DNA of 64,000 nt from Megalonaias nervosa (lineage: Eukaryota; Mollusca; Bivalvia; Unionida; Unionidae), in contig JAECUM010011015.1 of assembly GCA_016617855.1 (NCBI GenBank), positions 1 to 64,000 on the forward strand, written 5' to 3'. The notes beneath the pieces were generated by a model. The model saw only the letters and a program-made list of their open reading frames with translations, did no database searches and was not told where the DNA came from. This document shows positions 1 through 10,196 of the stretch, in pieces; positions within the stretch are counted from its first letter, which is position 1; every line of letters begins with the position of its first letter. Position numbers and translations under genes: made by a program.

Positions 1-318
1 CTATCAATGATGCGACGACCACATTCAAACTAACTTTTCTAATCACGTACAAACGTTTCTGAATTTTCGTAGAAACATAAACAGAGCCATTAATGAATTT
101 TTTGGAAGTCCAGCAGTTGTTGATATTAAACTCGCTGACATTAACACACGTATCCATGGCGTCATTCAACCGATAATTTTTCTGGAACTGTGTCTATTGT
201 GTTAAATAAATCTGCCCCAGAAATATTTATACTGGAACCATCTGATAAAACATTAACCGCAGCGTCTTACTGGTGGTGTCTGGAATTTGTTGCTGAAACA
301 CCTCAATTAATCACTTAA
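1..318 (+). pseudogene. C-terminal part of an unknown element gene, frameshifted
   Basis: Three consecutive open stretches on the plus strand overlap and read like one protein: frame 3 up to a TGA at 60-62, frame 2 from about 50 to a TAA at 203-205, and frame 1 from about 184 to the final TAA at 316-318. The last stretch has a hydrophobic and aromatic C-terminus (YWWCLEFVAETPQLIT). The 5' part lies outside the window. It sits directly before the membrane-protein gene starting at 329 and probably belongs to the same virus-like element. I do not recognise the family; a virion protein is possible from context only. Confidence 0.5.
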
Positions 319-328
319 TAAAAGTATA

Positions 329-872
329 ATGAATCAAAATCCAATCGACGTTCTTCGTTACAGATACAATCAAGTATGTACATGGCAAACTAAACTAAAA
401 AATATCGTTGATGATTATACAGTAAAAGTAAAAAAAAAAAAAATATCAAAGTCGTGTGGTTGTCATTGATATAATTGTTTATTTAGTTTCTGCTATCATC
501 GCTGGAACCGGAGTATTGCTATCAACAATAACAATGACAGCGCCTGCAGTTGTAACAATCGTTGTTTCAGCCGCAACGACAATTGCTGGTATTCTCAGTA
601 TTATTGCGAAGAAGATAGCTACATGCAAAACAAACACAAAATTACACGAGTATATAATAAAATTACATACTGCAACGACAGCGCATTCTAAACTATCATC
701 GTATCTCTCGTCGTATCTCAGTGATGGTAAAATATCCGATGAGGAGTTCACAACGATAATAAAAACTTACAATGAAGTATTTGACGCAAAAATAGAAGAT
801 CAAATTCCCGACTTAAATAATAACAGTAATAATAATGTCGTCAAACGAACTACTGCAACAAATCGTCACTAA
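329..872 (+). pseudogene. Small two-helix membrane protein of the virus-like element
   Basis: An ATG at 329, 11 bases after the previous stop, opens a basic N-terminal helix that runs into a 14-A tract (430-443). After the tract the reading continues in another frame to the TGA-free end at 872, so one base of slippage or decay in the homopolymer splits the gene. The second part starts with two strongly hydrophobic segments (about 465-545 and 545-605) followed by two amphipathic helices and an acidic segment containing DGKISDEEF. An N-terminal helix, a membrane hairpin and a helical tail resemble the SLATT type of 2TM protein, but that is inference from layout. The 3' end overlaps the next gene (835) by 38 bases, as in compact viral gene clusters. 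Confidence 0.6.
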
Positions 873-1485
873 TACAGCTCCAGTAAGAACCACAATGATA
901 TCAGCGAGTTCAACCAATCCTGAATTTAATGTTGTTTTTCCAACTTCAATTCCAGCCCAAGAAATAGCACTAGCACAATTACGAGTTTATAATAGCTGGC
1001 CAAATATCAAGTCTAAATCATTTGGTGGGTTACAAGCAAATAATTCACTTGTATTCGCAAAGAAGAATGAACCCGACGGAACGCCCGATTGTCAAGTTGT
1101 TGGAATTCCAACGGACAGTTATCAAATAGAACAAATCAACGATGAGTTCCAACGCAGAATTAAATCTATTACAGGAAAAGAATCCAAAATAGCTATTACT
1201 GTTCATGAGCCAACGTTATCGTCCGCGATAGAAATAAATTCACTTGATTATGCCGTGGATATATATCAATCACCAATCAGAATTGTTCTAGGTTGGCCTG
1301 ATATTCCACCGATCTACGATGTGATACAAGAACCAAAAATTGAGGAATTTACCGTGGTTGAAGAAAAATTTATGCAACAACCAGAATATCGAAATAAAGA
1401 ACCATGGATACCTCGCGAAGGAGAACCATTTTTCCTTCATTCACACGGTGGTAGACGTATTTATATTTCAAGAAGACGTTTATAA
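835..1485 (+). CDS. Putative virion structural protein, uninterrupted frame (216 aa)
   Basis: This is the only sizeable gene of the element with an uninterrupted frame. It starts at ATG 835, inside the end of the upstream membrane-protein gene, and stops at 1483-1485. The N-terminal two thirds alternate short beta-type segments with turns, including LRVYNSWPNI, then SYQIEQINDEFQRR, then an EPTLSSAIEI stretch and SIRIVLGWPDI-like segment. I know this order of elements (a 'SWPNI' strand, a 'SY-x-I-x-x-IN' helix, a hydrophobic strand, an 'LGW/LGF' turn) from uncharacterised proteins encoded next to integrase and packaging ATPase genes in Polinton-like elements, where a jelly-roll capsid or penton role is suspected. 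The C-terminal 60 residues are charged and end in a basic tail (RRIYISRRRL). Function is inferred; not a proven capsid. Confidence 0.6.
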   Translation: MSSNELLQQIVTNTAPVRTTMISASSTNPEFNVVFPTSIPAQEIALAQLRVYNSWPNIKSKSFGGLQANNSLVFAKKNEPDGTPDCQVVGIPTDSYQIEQINDEFQRRIKSITGKESKIAITVHEPTLSSAIEINSLDYAVDIYQSPIRIVLGWPDIPPIYDVIQEPKIEEFTVVEEKFMQQPEYRNKEPWIPREGEPFFLHSHGGRRIYISRRRL

Positions 1486-1489
1486 GATA

Positions 1490-2259
1490 ATGTTAAGGAA
1501 GAAAATATTAGATCATATTCCGGCTGAATTAATTCTGAATACTCTCGGGTATTTAATGATTTACAGAGTCTATTTTCTTCCTTATCACAGTATTACAATA
1601 GAGACGTAAACAAAAAACAACAGATAATTGAGACAATAGAGCATTTAAATCATGTTATATCAGATCTAAATCACGTAAATGCAGCAATTATCAAAGCTGT
1701 AATGCATTACACCAGTACTGTAGATGTTAATGTTGGATTTTTCTTTGAAACTTTTGATACATTACAGAATAACAGAAGGCCCATTACCAACATTGACAAT
1801 TCCAGGATTTGATGCCAAAGAGATGAAAAATCAGTCAATGATCTTATCGATAAATATTTTCCAGAAATACTTGAATCGTGTATAAAAGTAGCTCCGCCAG
1901 CGGTTATTCTCAAACACAACAACGATCCATACGGTGGAGGCCGCCATACTTCGCCTGGTATTGTAAATATCACATCGACGATCACAGTTAATCTAGTACG
2001 TGACGTTATTGATGGCAGCTATCAAGTAAGTCTTGAAGAATTCAGTCAGGCTGAACAAGGATATATATTATACTCATTTACACCGCAAGTGCCCCCTGGG
2101 CATTTAATTGTATCAGAACCAATAAATCCAGTTCATCTGCGATGTCAGTGTCATAATCCACTGTTATCAAGGATACATTTCAAACTTACTGACCAGATTG
2201 GACACTTGATTGATCTAAGGAATGAATTTTTAAATATAAATCTGTTTGTGAGATCGTAG
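1490..2259 (+). pseudogene. Second putative virion protein, frameshifted
   Basis: An ATG at 1490, five bases after the previous stop, opens in frame 2; around 1550 the coding frame changes to frame 1 and then runs to TAG 2257-2259. Within it a TGA lies at 1810-1812; alternatively the stretch 1765-1830 reads better in another frame, so two compensating frameshifts are possible. The first half is helical and looks like a coiled coil (repeated HLNHV, DLNHV). The C-terminal 60 residues have a beta pattern with cysteines and the segment RIHFKLTDQIGHLIDL, followed by short alternating strands. That kind of ending (strand, D-x-x-G turn, strand) is common in capsid and penton-like jelly rolls of Polintons and related viruses; this is inference. 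Confidence 0.5.
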
Positions 2260-3036
2260 AACAAAAAAAAAAAAATGTTAATAAATTATCGGAATAAAAA
2301 AATAAATATTATTATCAGAAATAAAAAATAAATGTTATAATCTGATTCTGAGTAAATATTATTGTCAGAATAAAAAATAAATGATTCTGATTCTGAGTAA
2401 ATATTATAATCTGATTCTGAGTAAATATTATCAGAATAAAAATAAATCTCATTCTGAGTAAATATTATTATCAGAAAAAAAACTAAATCTGATTCTGAGT
2501 AAATTGATTCTGAGCAAATATTATCAGAATAAAAATAAATCTGATTCTGAGTAAATATTATTATTATTATAATCAGATTCAGAATAAATATTATTATCAG
2601 AATAAATCAGAATCTGAATAATTCTCAGAATAAAAAATATTATTATTATTATCAGAATAAAATATATTATTATTATTATTATTATTATTATTATCAGAAT
2701 AAAAATAAATATTATTATATGATATGTACCGATCCGTTATCAAATTGAGGCAAATGACAGAAGTATTATTTACTCATTCTGGGTTCTCTATCGTCGGTGA
2801 GGGATCAGTACATACATACATGAAGCGAGGTAACTCCGTCATGTAAATCTCTCTCTCTGATAGAGTTGTCCCGCTCGATTACATGACCGTCGCGATTTAT
2901 TTTGTGTGTGTGTGTGTGTGTGTGTAGTATTCAGTAACTGTCTGTAAGCAATTAGCTGTCAGTGGATTAAATCAGAATCAAAAAAAAATTATCAGAATAA
3001 AAAAATAAATAAAAAATAATAATAATATTATTATTA

Positions 3037-3079
<43 letters not shown>

Positions 3080-3135
3080 CAGAAAATAAAATTATTATCA
3101 GAATAAAAAATAAATATTACCAGAATAAAAAATAA
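2260..3135. repeat. AT-rich degenerate satellite built on an ATTCTGATTC motif
   Basis: Irregular copies of CTGATTCTGAGTAAATATTA and ATTATCAGAATAAAAA alternate, mixed with (ATT)n runs. A non-repetitive island at about 2720-2990 contains a (GT)n run at 2900-2925 and the motif GATAGAGTTGTCCCGCTC. No gene is visible here. A related block in mostly inverted orientation lies at 3805-4130, on the other side of a minus-strand gene remnant. Confidence 0.75.
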
Positions 3136-3426
3136 ATCTGATTCTGAGGAACTTTCGAAGGATGTTAAAATGTCAATGCATTTGGTATAAAAGGCAATAT
3201 TGAGGTTTGCTAATATTTCTTACTATTTAAAAGTCGACTGTTATATAAAGAATATGAAGCCAGGTTGATAGTGGTTGAGAAAAAGAGAAAATTGGTTATT
3301 TGCGCTGCAATGTAAATACAAATAAATATTTTCTTTTACTGCAGTCAGACATGAATTATCCCTCTTGTTTCGCTGGTACCACAGTCACGGTGACAGCATT
3401 AGTTTCGTTGTCACTACAGTCACTGG

Positions 3427-3801
3427 TTACAGCACTTTCACAATCACAATCATACTGACATTACAAGCAGACATAATCTCCCTCAACTGTCTTACACAGG
3501 CATTCACAATTCTTTTTGTTTCGTATTCGTGAGACAATTCTGACCTAATCTTTTCGATTGAATATGCAAGAGGAGCAAATAATTCGCCTGTGTATCTGTA
3601 ACTATTGCCAGCGACTGTAACACTGACTGCTGAATCAACTTTCTGTAATCGGTTGGTAATGTGTACTTATTCTCAAATTGTCGTTGTTGTAATGATTCAA
3701 AACCACATAAATTTTTCAGGATTAAGTTCATCAGATATTTTTATACCCACATGTAATTTTTCAATCACAGAAATAATTACATTAATATTTTCATGATTCA
3801 T
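3427..3801 (-). pseudogene. Unknown element gene, frameshifted
   Basis: An ATG at 3801 (minus strand) opens a frame that meets a stop after about 35 codons; the next stretch begins with ESLQQRQFENKYTLPTDYRK in a second frame, and a third frame carries VDSAVSVTVAGNSYRYTGEL and a long amphipathic helix down to the stop at 3427-3429. The three segments join end to end without gaps, so this is one gene of about 120 codons with two frameshifts. No known motif was recognised. Codon use and the flanking element genes suggest that it belongs to the virus-like element. It lies alone between two AT-rich repeat blocks. Confidence 0.5.
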
Positions 3802-3804
3802 TAT

Positions 3805-4010
3805 ATAATCAATATTTAAAATAAAAATATTTCTGAATCAGAATAATAATAATAAATATTTCTGAATATAAAATTATTTCTGATAATAATAATAATAAAA
3901 TATTTCTGAATATAAAAGTAAAAAGATTTCTGAATCAGAATAATCAAATATTTCTGAATCAGAATAATAATAAAAAAATATTTCTGAATCAGAATAATAA
4001 AATATTTCTA

Positions 4011-4045
<35 letters not shown>

Positions 4046-4130
4046 TAATAAAAATCTGAATCAGAATAAAAAATATTTCTGAATAATAATAATAATATTA
4101 GTAACAATATTAAACAAAAATTAAACATCA
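3805..4130. repeat. AT-rich degenerate satellite, second block
   Basis: Repeats of ATTTCTGAATCAGAATAATA with (AAT)n runs. It shares the core GAATCAGAAT with the complement of the ATTCTGATTC core of the block at 2260-3135. The translated Tyr/Ser-rich frame across it is an artefact of low complexity. Confidence 0.75.
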
Positions 4131-5880
4131 GCAAACAACCATTCCACGGGGTCCCTTCATTGCCATTAAAGTCATGAGGTCCTAGTTTTTTGGGGAAATC
4201 CGTTGATGACCCTATTTTTTTTGGTCGACCCTAGTTTTCTGTAAAGGCCTTTCTTATGGCTCACAGGCACCTCATGATACTTTTTCTTTTGGCAACAATT
4301 CATTCTGAATGTCTTATGTGGAGTATACCCTTCAGTGAGGTCACAAGGTTAAGAGCTTACATCATCCTAATGTTTATTTATGAGGGGTTCCAGTTTTCAT
4401 ATAGAAATTATAATTATATTATATATTATAAATATTTTTTATTTTCATGTACACTCCCCCCCCCCATATCAAACCCCGGGGTGAATGCAAAACAGCGCCC
4501 ACCACGTTGTTTGACGTGGTGAGGAAGTGTACATGAAATCCTTTGGGGTTTTGGAACCCCCCACTATATATAAAACTGGCAGAATGCCCGCTGCCGACAA
4601 TGTGTCAGCCACGGGTATCGAACCCAAGGGCTGAGTATGATAATCCAACGTTATAACACTGCACCACTGTCTGATTCTTACAAGCATAATTTTCAGAAAT
4701 TATCATTAAGTTACCTAATGCTGAATATGCAGGCAACTTACGTACGACCAGTATACTGAATAAAATCACAAGAATTGTAAACTGCAGTGTGGATTTATTT
4801 CAGTTCCAAACATTCACATAAAATTAAATCGTGAAATCTACAATATATTACACATATTCCTGCCAAGTTAAAGTGTACTGCATCAGCCGTTGCCAAAGAT
4901 ACTAACATTGATCGATAAATCAACTTCATGAATATGTCAGATGGTAATGTATATTACTGCTGTCTAAAAATAACTTGCTGCTGTACTGATTCACACAGCT
5001 GAGATATACACAATCACACATCAAATCTGTGAACAATATATTCATTATTTTTGCGAAATTATCGGGGACGAAGTAACATACAGGAAAGAGAGATATATCA
5101 AGCAGGATAAGAAATACGATTACAATAACAAAAAAAATGGCTGTGGGTCTGTAACATTACGCAGTAACAAGGGAGACAACTACTTAATTACTCTACCAGA
5201 GAGAGCTTTTGCTTGACAGAGTTATCTCTCTTCATGTGTATGATATTTAAACGTGATTCACTAATCATATTTAATTGAAAATGCAGATTTGGTTATGGTG
5301 GCGCTCTACAGTTTCGTATTTTGCATAGGGTTAGAATTTTGAAGAAAAAGAATTCCCCTGGGTTTCCTCACTAGTTATCTGGCTATTTAAAAAAGACCTT
5401 GTATATCTTAGGTAATGTTCAAAGAATCTTTAATTTCCTTTATTTTGGTGTATGATTGATGGGTGTAATATGGGTTATAGAGTATACAGCTTGGCCTTAC
5501 TCCAGATGTGCACCTTTCAAAAAAGTGCTAGCTCCACTTGGTCATTTTCACTTCTTGAACTTCAGAGGTAAATTGTACAAAAAAGAGCCGATAACTTTTT
5601 TACATTTTATATATTTGGTAATTCATTCATTGTACTTTCAGAAACTGGTATTGTCTAGTCTGGCAAAATTCACTTTCCCTATTTTAATAGCTGTTAAGGA
5701 TAGTGTACTTTAGACAAATTCAGGCTGATTTTTGGAGCACAAGGGAGCAGTCATTTTAGTTAGCAGTGTGATAAGATCATTTACAATTTCCAAAAGTACA
5801 ATACCCTAAGAAATGTCAGCCACATTACATCAAAGTAGCATAGAGGTATGCCAACATTCTCTCCACTGTACATGTTTTAA
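4131..5880. other. Non-coding stretch inside or inserted into the virus-like element
   Basis: No convincing gene. It contains a run of C at 4456-4465, a tRNA-derived SINE head on the minus strand (4440-4690) and, at 5190-5240, GGGAGACAACTACT and TTGACAGAGTTATCTCTCTT, which resemble a motif that I know as very frequent in bivalve genomes. This suggests that host repeats entered the element after integration, or that the element has been rearranged here. Confidence 0.5.
4440..4690 (-). repeat. tRNA-derived SINE (minus strand)
   Basis: Read on the minus strand, 4669-4657 gives an A-box-like CAGTGGTGCAGTG and 4625-4613 gives a perfect B-box core GGGTTCGATACCC, about 40 bases apart, as in the tRNA-like head of a SINE (RNA polymerase III promoter). 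The body continues towards 4440. No target duplication was identified. The A-box segment resembles the unit of the satellite at 55.8-59.0 kb. Confidence 0.6.
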
Positions 5881-5892
5881 ATGCAAACAACT

Positions 5893-6380
5893 TCACCTTA
5901 CATATGTCACTCTCTCAAAAGTACATAATAACTGGTGAGCGCCCCCTATATTATTTGCGACATGATATACAGAAGCTGGGGTAATACTAAAATATTTACA
6001 AGCTGCATATGTTGAAGGAAATATCATTTCTTCGCCTGTCTCTACATTTACAGACTTAATAACTCTTGCGCTCTTACAATGATTATTAATGCCATTTTTT
6101 CCAAGTTTGCAATTCTGACTGCATAACAATTCATAGATTTAATAGTTATTTTTTGGATCTGAATCAATATGATCGATCACAAATCCGTCTTCGATGACTC
6201 CATGAAAACATTCATACACGAATCTATGTAATAACTTTCTTTTCCAACATTAAATCTGAGATAACTGGTATTTTCAACAATACCAACTGGGTTTTTTAGT
6301 CGACAGTTCTTGATGATGCCATCTCGAGATGCTTCACAATTCTTGATGATGAGATGCTTCACAAATTCATTTTGTTCCAT
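5893..6380 (-). pseudogene. HNH endonuclease with NUMOD4-like and NUMOD1-like ends, broken
   Basis: Minus strand, start ATG 6380. The first segment carries EASRDGIIKNCRLKNPVGIV and a YLRF strand, a NUMOD4-like pattern. At about 6215 the frame changes and gives YECFHGVIEDGFVIDHIDSD followed by PKNN, the HNH core with the DH pair and the final Asn. A second frame change near 6135 leads to a basic linker and then SVNVETGEEMIFPSTYAACK with a helix ending VYHVANN, a NUMOD1-like DNA-binding repeat, and the stop at 5893-5895. NUMOD4-HNH-NUMOD1 is the classic layout of phage and viral free-standing homing-type endonucleases. Two frameshifts make it inactive. It sits next to the Cys-rich gene on the same strand, divergent from the polymerase gene. 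Confidence 0.7.
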
Positions 6381-6478
6381 TTGTACAATAATATTATTTG
6401 TTTAAATCATTATTTTGAAAATCTGGTGAGATAATCTTCTGCGTTTCTTATGGGGGATTCGACGTCATTGGTATATTT

Positions 6479-6706
6479 TTAATCATAATATCGTTTTAGC
6501 TCTCTGTATCTTTTACCACCACATTTCACACATAACTGAAATTCTCCTCTGACCCCAGCACCACACTGTAAACACGGTTTTGGTCATAGACTCCTGTGTC
6601 GAATGCTTTGCATGTGGTATCCACAGAATTCATTTACACATGCTTTGTTACAAGGAGTTGTAAATACTATCATGAGCCACTTGCATTGATTCTTTGTTTG
6701 AATCAT
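6479..6706 (-). pseudogene. Small Cys-rich zinc-binding protein with one in-frame stop
   Basis: Minus strand, ATG at 6706, stop at 6479-6481, 75 codons in one frame with a single TGA at about 6592. The N-terminal half has CNKACVNEFCGYH, the C-terminal half CLQCGAG and LCVKCGGKR, which looks like a two-part zinc ribbon (four CxxC-like pairs). The frame before and after the TGA fits one protein, so this is a nonsense change and not a frameshift. Zinc-ribbon proteins of this size are common in Polinton-like elements and large DNA viruses; DNA binding or transcription regulation would be a guess. It lies head to head with the polymerase gene (51 bases between the two start codons). Confidence 0.6.
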
Positions 6707-6757
6707 TATATACATATTTATACTTCAATTTAAATATATATTTGTCTTAATTATAAT

Positions 6758-9700
6758 ATGGAGGAGTTTGAGAGATTATCCGCAATTAAACCTTCTAGAG
6801 CCAGATTTGATCTTGACAAACTGCCGCAACCTAATTAAATTTTTTGATGCAAGATCTGGTTTTAACGAATAGGGATATAACTGATTGTATCCGTGAAGCC
6901 AAGAAGGAATTTCACGGCGATGGTGTGGCTCATGTGTGGTCAACATTCAGAATCATTAATGCTGTCGATACTATAATGAATGACGAGTTTGCAGCAAAGA
7001 TTATTAACTATCTCGACAATCAAAGATATTTTATTCTAATAAAATTTGTTGTAAAGACAAATGACAATACTTGGATTATCCGTGACAAACGTGACCCTAT
7101 CCGACTTCACATTGGAAATAATATTGTTAAGTAAAAATTCCAAACCAGGAACATTGGTATTGACAAACCGTATTATGAACGAGCATATCCTGTGACTGCA
7201 CTTGTTTATGCGTTGTATCCGCTAAATGATAAACCTAGCGTTGATGATCTAAAACCGATGAAACTATCAAGGATAAATTGTGTGGCTGAGTGAGTTACAG
7301 AACACTTCACAAACGCGATGCGTGGAAAAGGTTCAACTGATCTGAGGCATAAAAAAATAAACGAGTGGGCAGAAACAGTTAAAGATACCGGAGTGTCTAT
7401 CAGCGATGTTGCTGAGCTGGTAAAGAAATTAAAATTTCCAATAACAGTGAAGGCGTTAACCGGAGAGGTTTTATATAAATCAAAATATGAATCAAGGGGA
7501 GTCCCGATAACGATTATTGATCATAACTCACACGCATGGATGTACACGGTGACAATATTTCCACGAGACAGAACAGTTAAATTTTATTGCGACTGTATAT
7601 TTGATTTTATCAGAAATATCAGTAAGAGTGACCCTGTATCTGTTTGGCTGTTTCAAAGTTCCGATGATGGAAATTATGATCAGTTTGTACGGCCTAATGG
7701 AGACATTTATCATGAAGAATCGCTCCATGAGGAAATGAAAAATCTTGCATTAAAATATACCCCTGACGACGTCAGGGCTGAACAATTACTAAATAATTGT
7801 TTTACTGTTCCATCAGTTGCTGCTCATTTTGCTCAGGAGAAAAATTCATGGAAACAGACACGATTGGAATTTCTTGAAGATATTCAACGTAGTTGTATTG
7901 AATACAGACACGGTGGATTATGGAATATTGAATACGATTATAAGGCCGTTATATCAGTTGATATGGTAGCGTGTTATCCTGGAAGTTTTCTTGGATACGG
8001 TGAGTGTTCTGAATACTTTAAGAGATATGGACATCCAACACATGAGATGACCAGAGTTGCGATAAATGGACCTTTGCCTGATTTTGACTTAACTGGATTT
8101 GCTTGTATAGATTCATTCGAGTTTACGGAAAATCTCCATCTGATTACTTATGCTTGCTTTGGCCGTCATTTCTCAGAAAAATATTGGGTTCCAATAGTAC
8201 TATTACAATACATGCTTGACGTAGCAATACTGATATCGCTGAAAGTAAATGAAGCAATTATATCATACCACGTGCAGAAACAAGTTTGGTTGCCAGAACC
8301 AGATTAGTTTGATGCAGAAAAAGATATCAGGAAAGAATTTCCTAATCTTGACGAGGATGAAATTACCGAACTTATTAATAATGTATCTAAATACAGGAAA
8401 GAAAATAATGAAAAAATTGCAAAGGATCTCGGACGAAAAGTAATCGGTAAGTTTACTCAGGGTGGTGCATGTGATCATAAACAAAAGTGTACAAGATTAA
8501 TTATGGACGATGCAGAACTCGATTTCATAATTACTGATACAACAGAGAGAGGTATATTTACAAACAAAAATGATGCTTGGTTGTCGGATGGAACTAAATT
8601 AGGTACAATTGTGAGCTATATTGATGGGGAGTCACCGCAACTTACTCATTTAAGATCTTTGATGCTCGTGTATGTTTCAATAAATTTGTTATCAATGATA
8701 AATTTAATGATACCGCAGTTAGAGTTGCCACAGATTCATTTTATATAAATAAAAAATATTTGGATTTGCTAGAACAATTACATATCGGTGCTGGTGAATG
8801 GGGTTCATGGAGAATAAAACAAGAAAATATATTTAGTTATTCTGAATCTGCCGACGTTGAAATAAAGGAGTCATACTACAAGAATAATAATCAAGTATTA
8901 AGATCATCAGCACCATTGGTATATGATGCTGTGGCCAGACATAAAAATGTTTATTTTAATGGACCCGGAGGATCAGGTAAGACAACTCATGCAATTGAAT
9001 TATTCCGGAATTTTGATATGGTTGTCTTGACACCAACACATAGAGTCGCCAGAGAAATAAATGAACGAGGGTAAAATCTCAAACTTATCATAGTTTCTTC
9101 AGCTGGTGCAGAGACACACAGACTCCTGAACGAATGTTTGAGAAATACATTCCTAAAATTATTATTTGGATACACTGTGTCGCTAGATGTATTAAGAATA
9201 TTTCTTGATTGGTTATTTACCAAAAATACCACTGTAATAATGTGTGGTGATCATGGTCAACCGCCACCCTTTGTTGGGCAGTCTCCGCACGAATGGTTAA
9301 AAACATTTGTAAATTATTACGAAGAAATAACTGATGATCATAGAGCTATTGATGAACCGCTGAAAGAGTTTAAAAGGTTAATTAGACTGCAGCCAGACAG
9401 GATTCAGTGTGAGATAATGCGTGAAGTAATTTCAGAAACTACGATGAATGATTTTTGGAACTTGTGGAGACCTGCTGATTTGATAATTGCAAGCATAAAG
9501 ATAGTTCGTGATACACTTCAAAAACAATTATTTCTGTTACATAAAGAAAAATTTTCAAATCTACCTGTACCATTATGTTATCGCCCAGCAGATACTCCAC
9601 GACAGCATACTGAAGTTGAGATTCCTGGAATTAATGAAAAACAAAAACTTGTACTAAATGATATTGTTTTAGTTCCTGTCAGTGCTGTTGAGAGCGCGTT

Positions 9701-10181
9701 AATGTCTGACGGAGTCAGGGATAAAACTCCATGGACACTAGGATATGCTATAACGATTCACTCGTCACAAGGATTAACTATCTCGGATACAAATATTTGG
9801 ATTATCGATGATTGGATCGAATGTTCAAATTTAGTTTATCTTGCAGTGTCTCGAGTCAGAAGAATATCTCAACTGCGGAGGGTTATGGATATACAATGAT
9901 AATGTAGTCGTTGACGATGTCAAGGACGAAGTTGTCAAGAAAAAATTATTTGGTTATAAACAATATGATAAAAAAAATTTAAAAAACGCAATTTTGATTT
10001 TGATGCTGAATTTATTACGACACTGAAACTGTGACAGAATAATCATTGTGCAAGTTGTACCTGTAATATGTTGTGGCAGTATTCGAATAATAATCCAAAA
10101 CAGTTTACCATCGATAGAATTAATAGTAGTCTTGGTCACACACGCGAAAATGTGATGCTAACCTGTCTTGAATGCAATTGA
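6758..10181 (+). pseudogene. Fused family B DNA polymerase - SF1 helicase - HNH protein, decayed
   Basis: One gene of about 1140 codons, broken many times. N-terminal region from ATG 6758: TAA 6836 with a frameshift, then one frame to 8748 with in-frame stops TAA 7132, TGA 7291 and TAG 8305. Polymerase motif A is SVDMVACYPGSF (Asp at 7960, Tyr-Pro at 7975), a motif B-like GRKVIGKFTQGG is at 8431, and after a frameshift near 8695 motif C is RVATDSFY (8721-8744). The helicase follows directly: Walker A GPGGSGKTT at 8961-8987, motif III CGDHGQPPP at 9243-9269, motif V TIHSSQGLTI from 9753, motif VI YLAVSRV from 9837. A frame excursion at 9071-9180 covers motif II. After a frameshift near 9895 the C-terminus (10044-10181) shows CASCTC, FTIDRIN and LTCLECN, a HNH/treble-clef pattern. 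I recall similar fusions from Rhizophagus fungi and invertebrates; not checked. Likely replicates the element. Confidence 0.8.
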
Positions 10182-10196
10182 CATCGAGGAGCCAGT

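Noticed and set aside
479..751. Minus-strand open frame opposite the membrane-protein gene
   Set aside because: Shadow of the plus-strand gene at 329-872; no motif and no start context.
1707..1985. Minus-strand open frame opposite the second virion protein
   Set aside because: The plus strand gives a coherent protein with continuity to 2259; the minus frame has no recognisable features.
3874..4134. Tyr-rich minus-strand frame of 86 residues
   Set aside because: Produced by the AT-rich simple repeat; low complexity.
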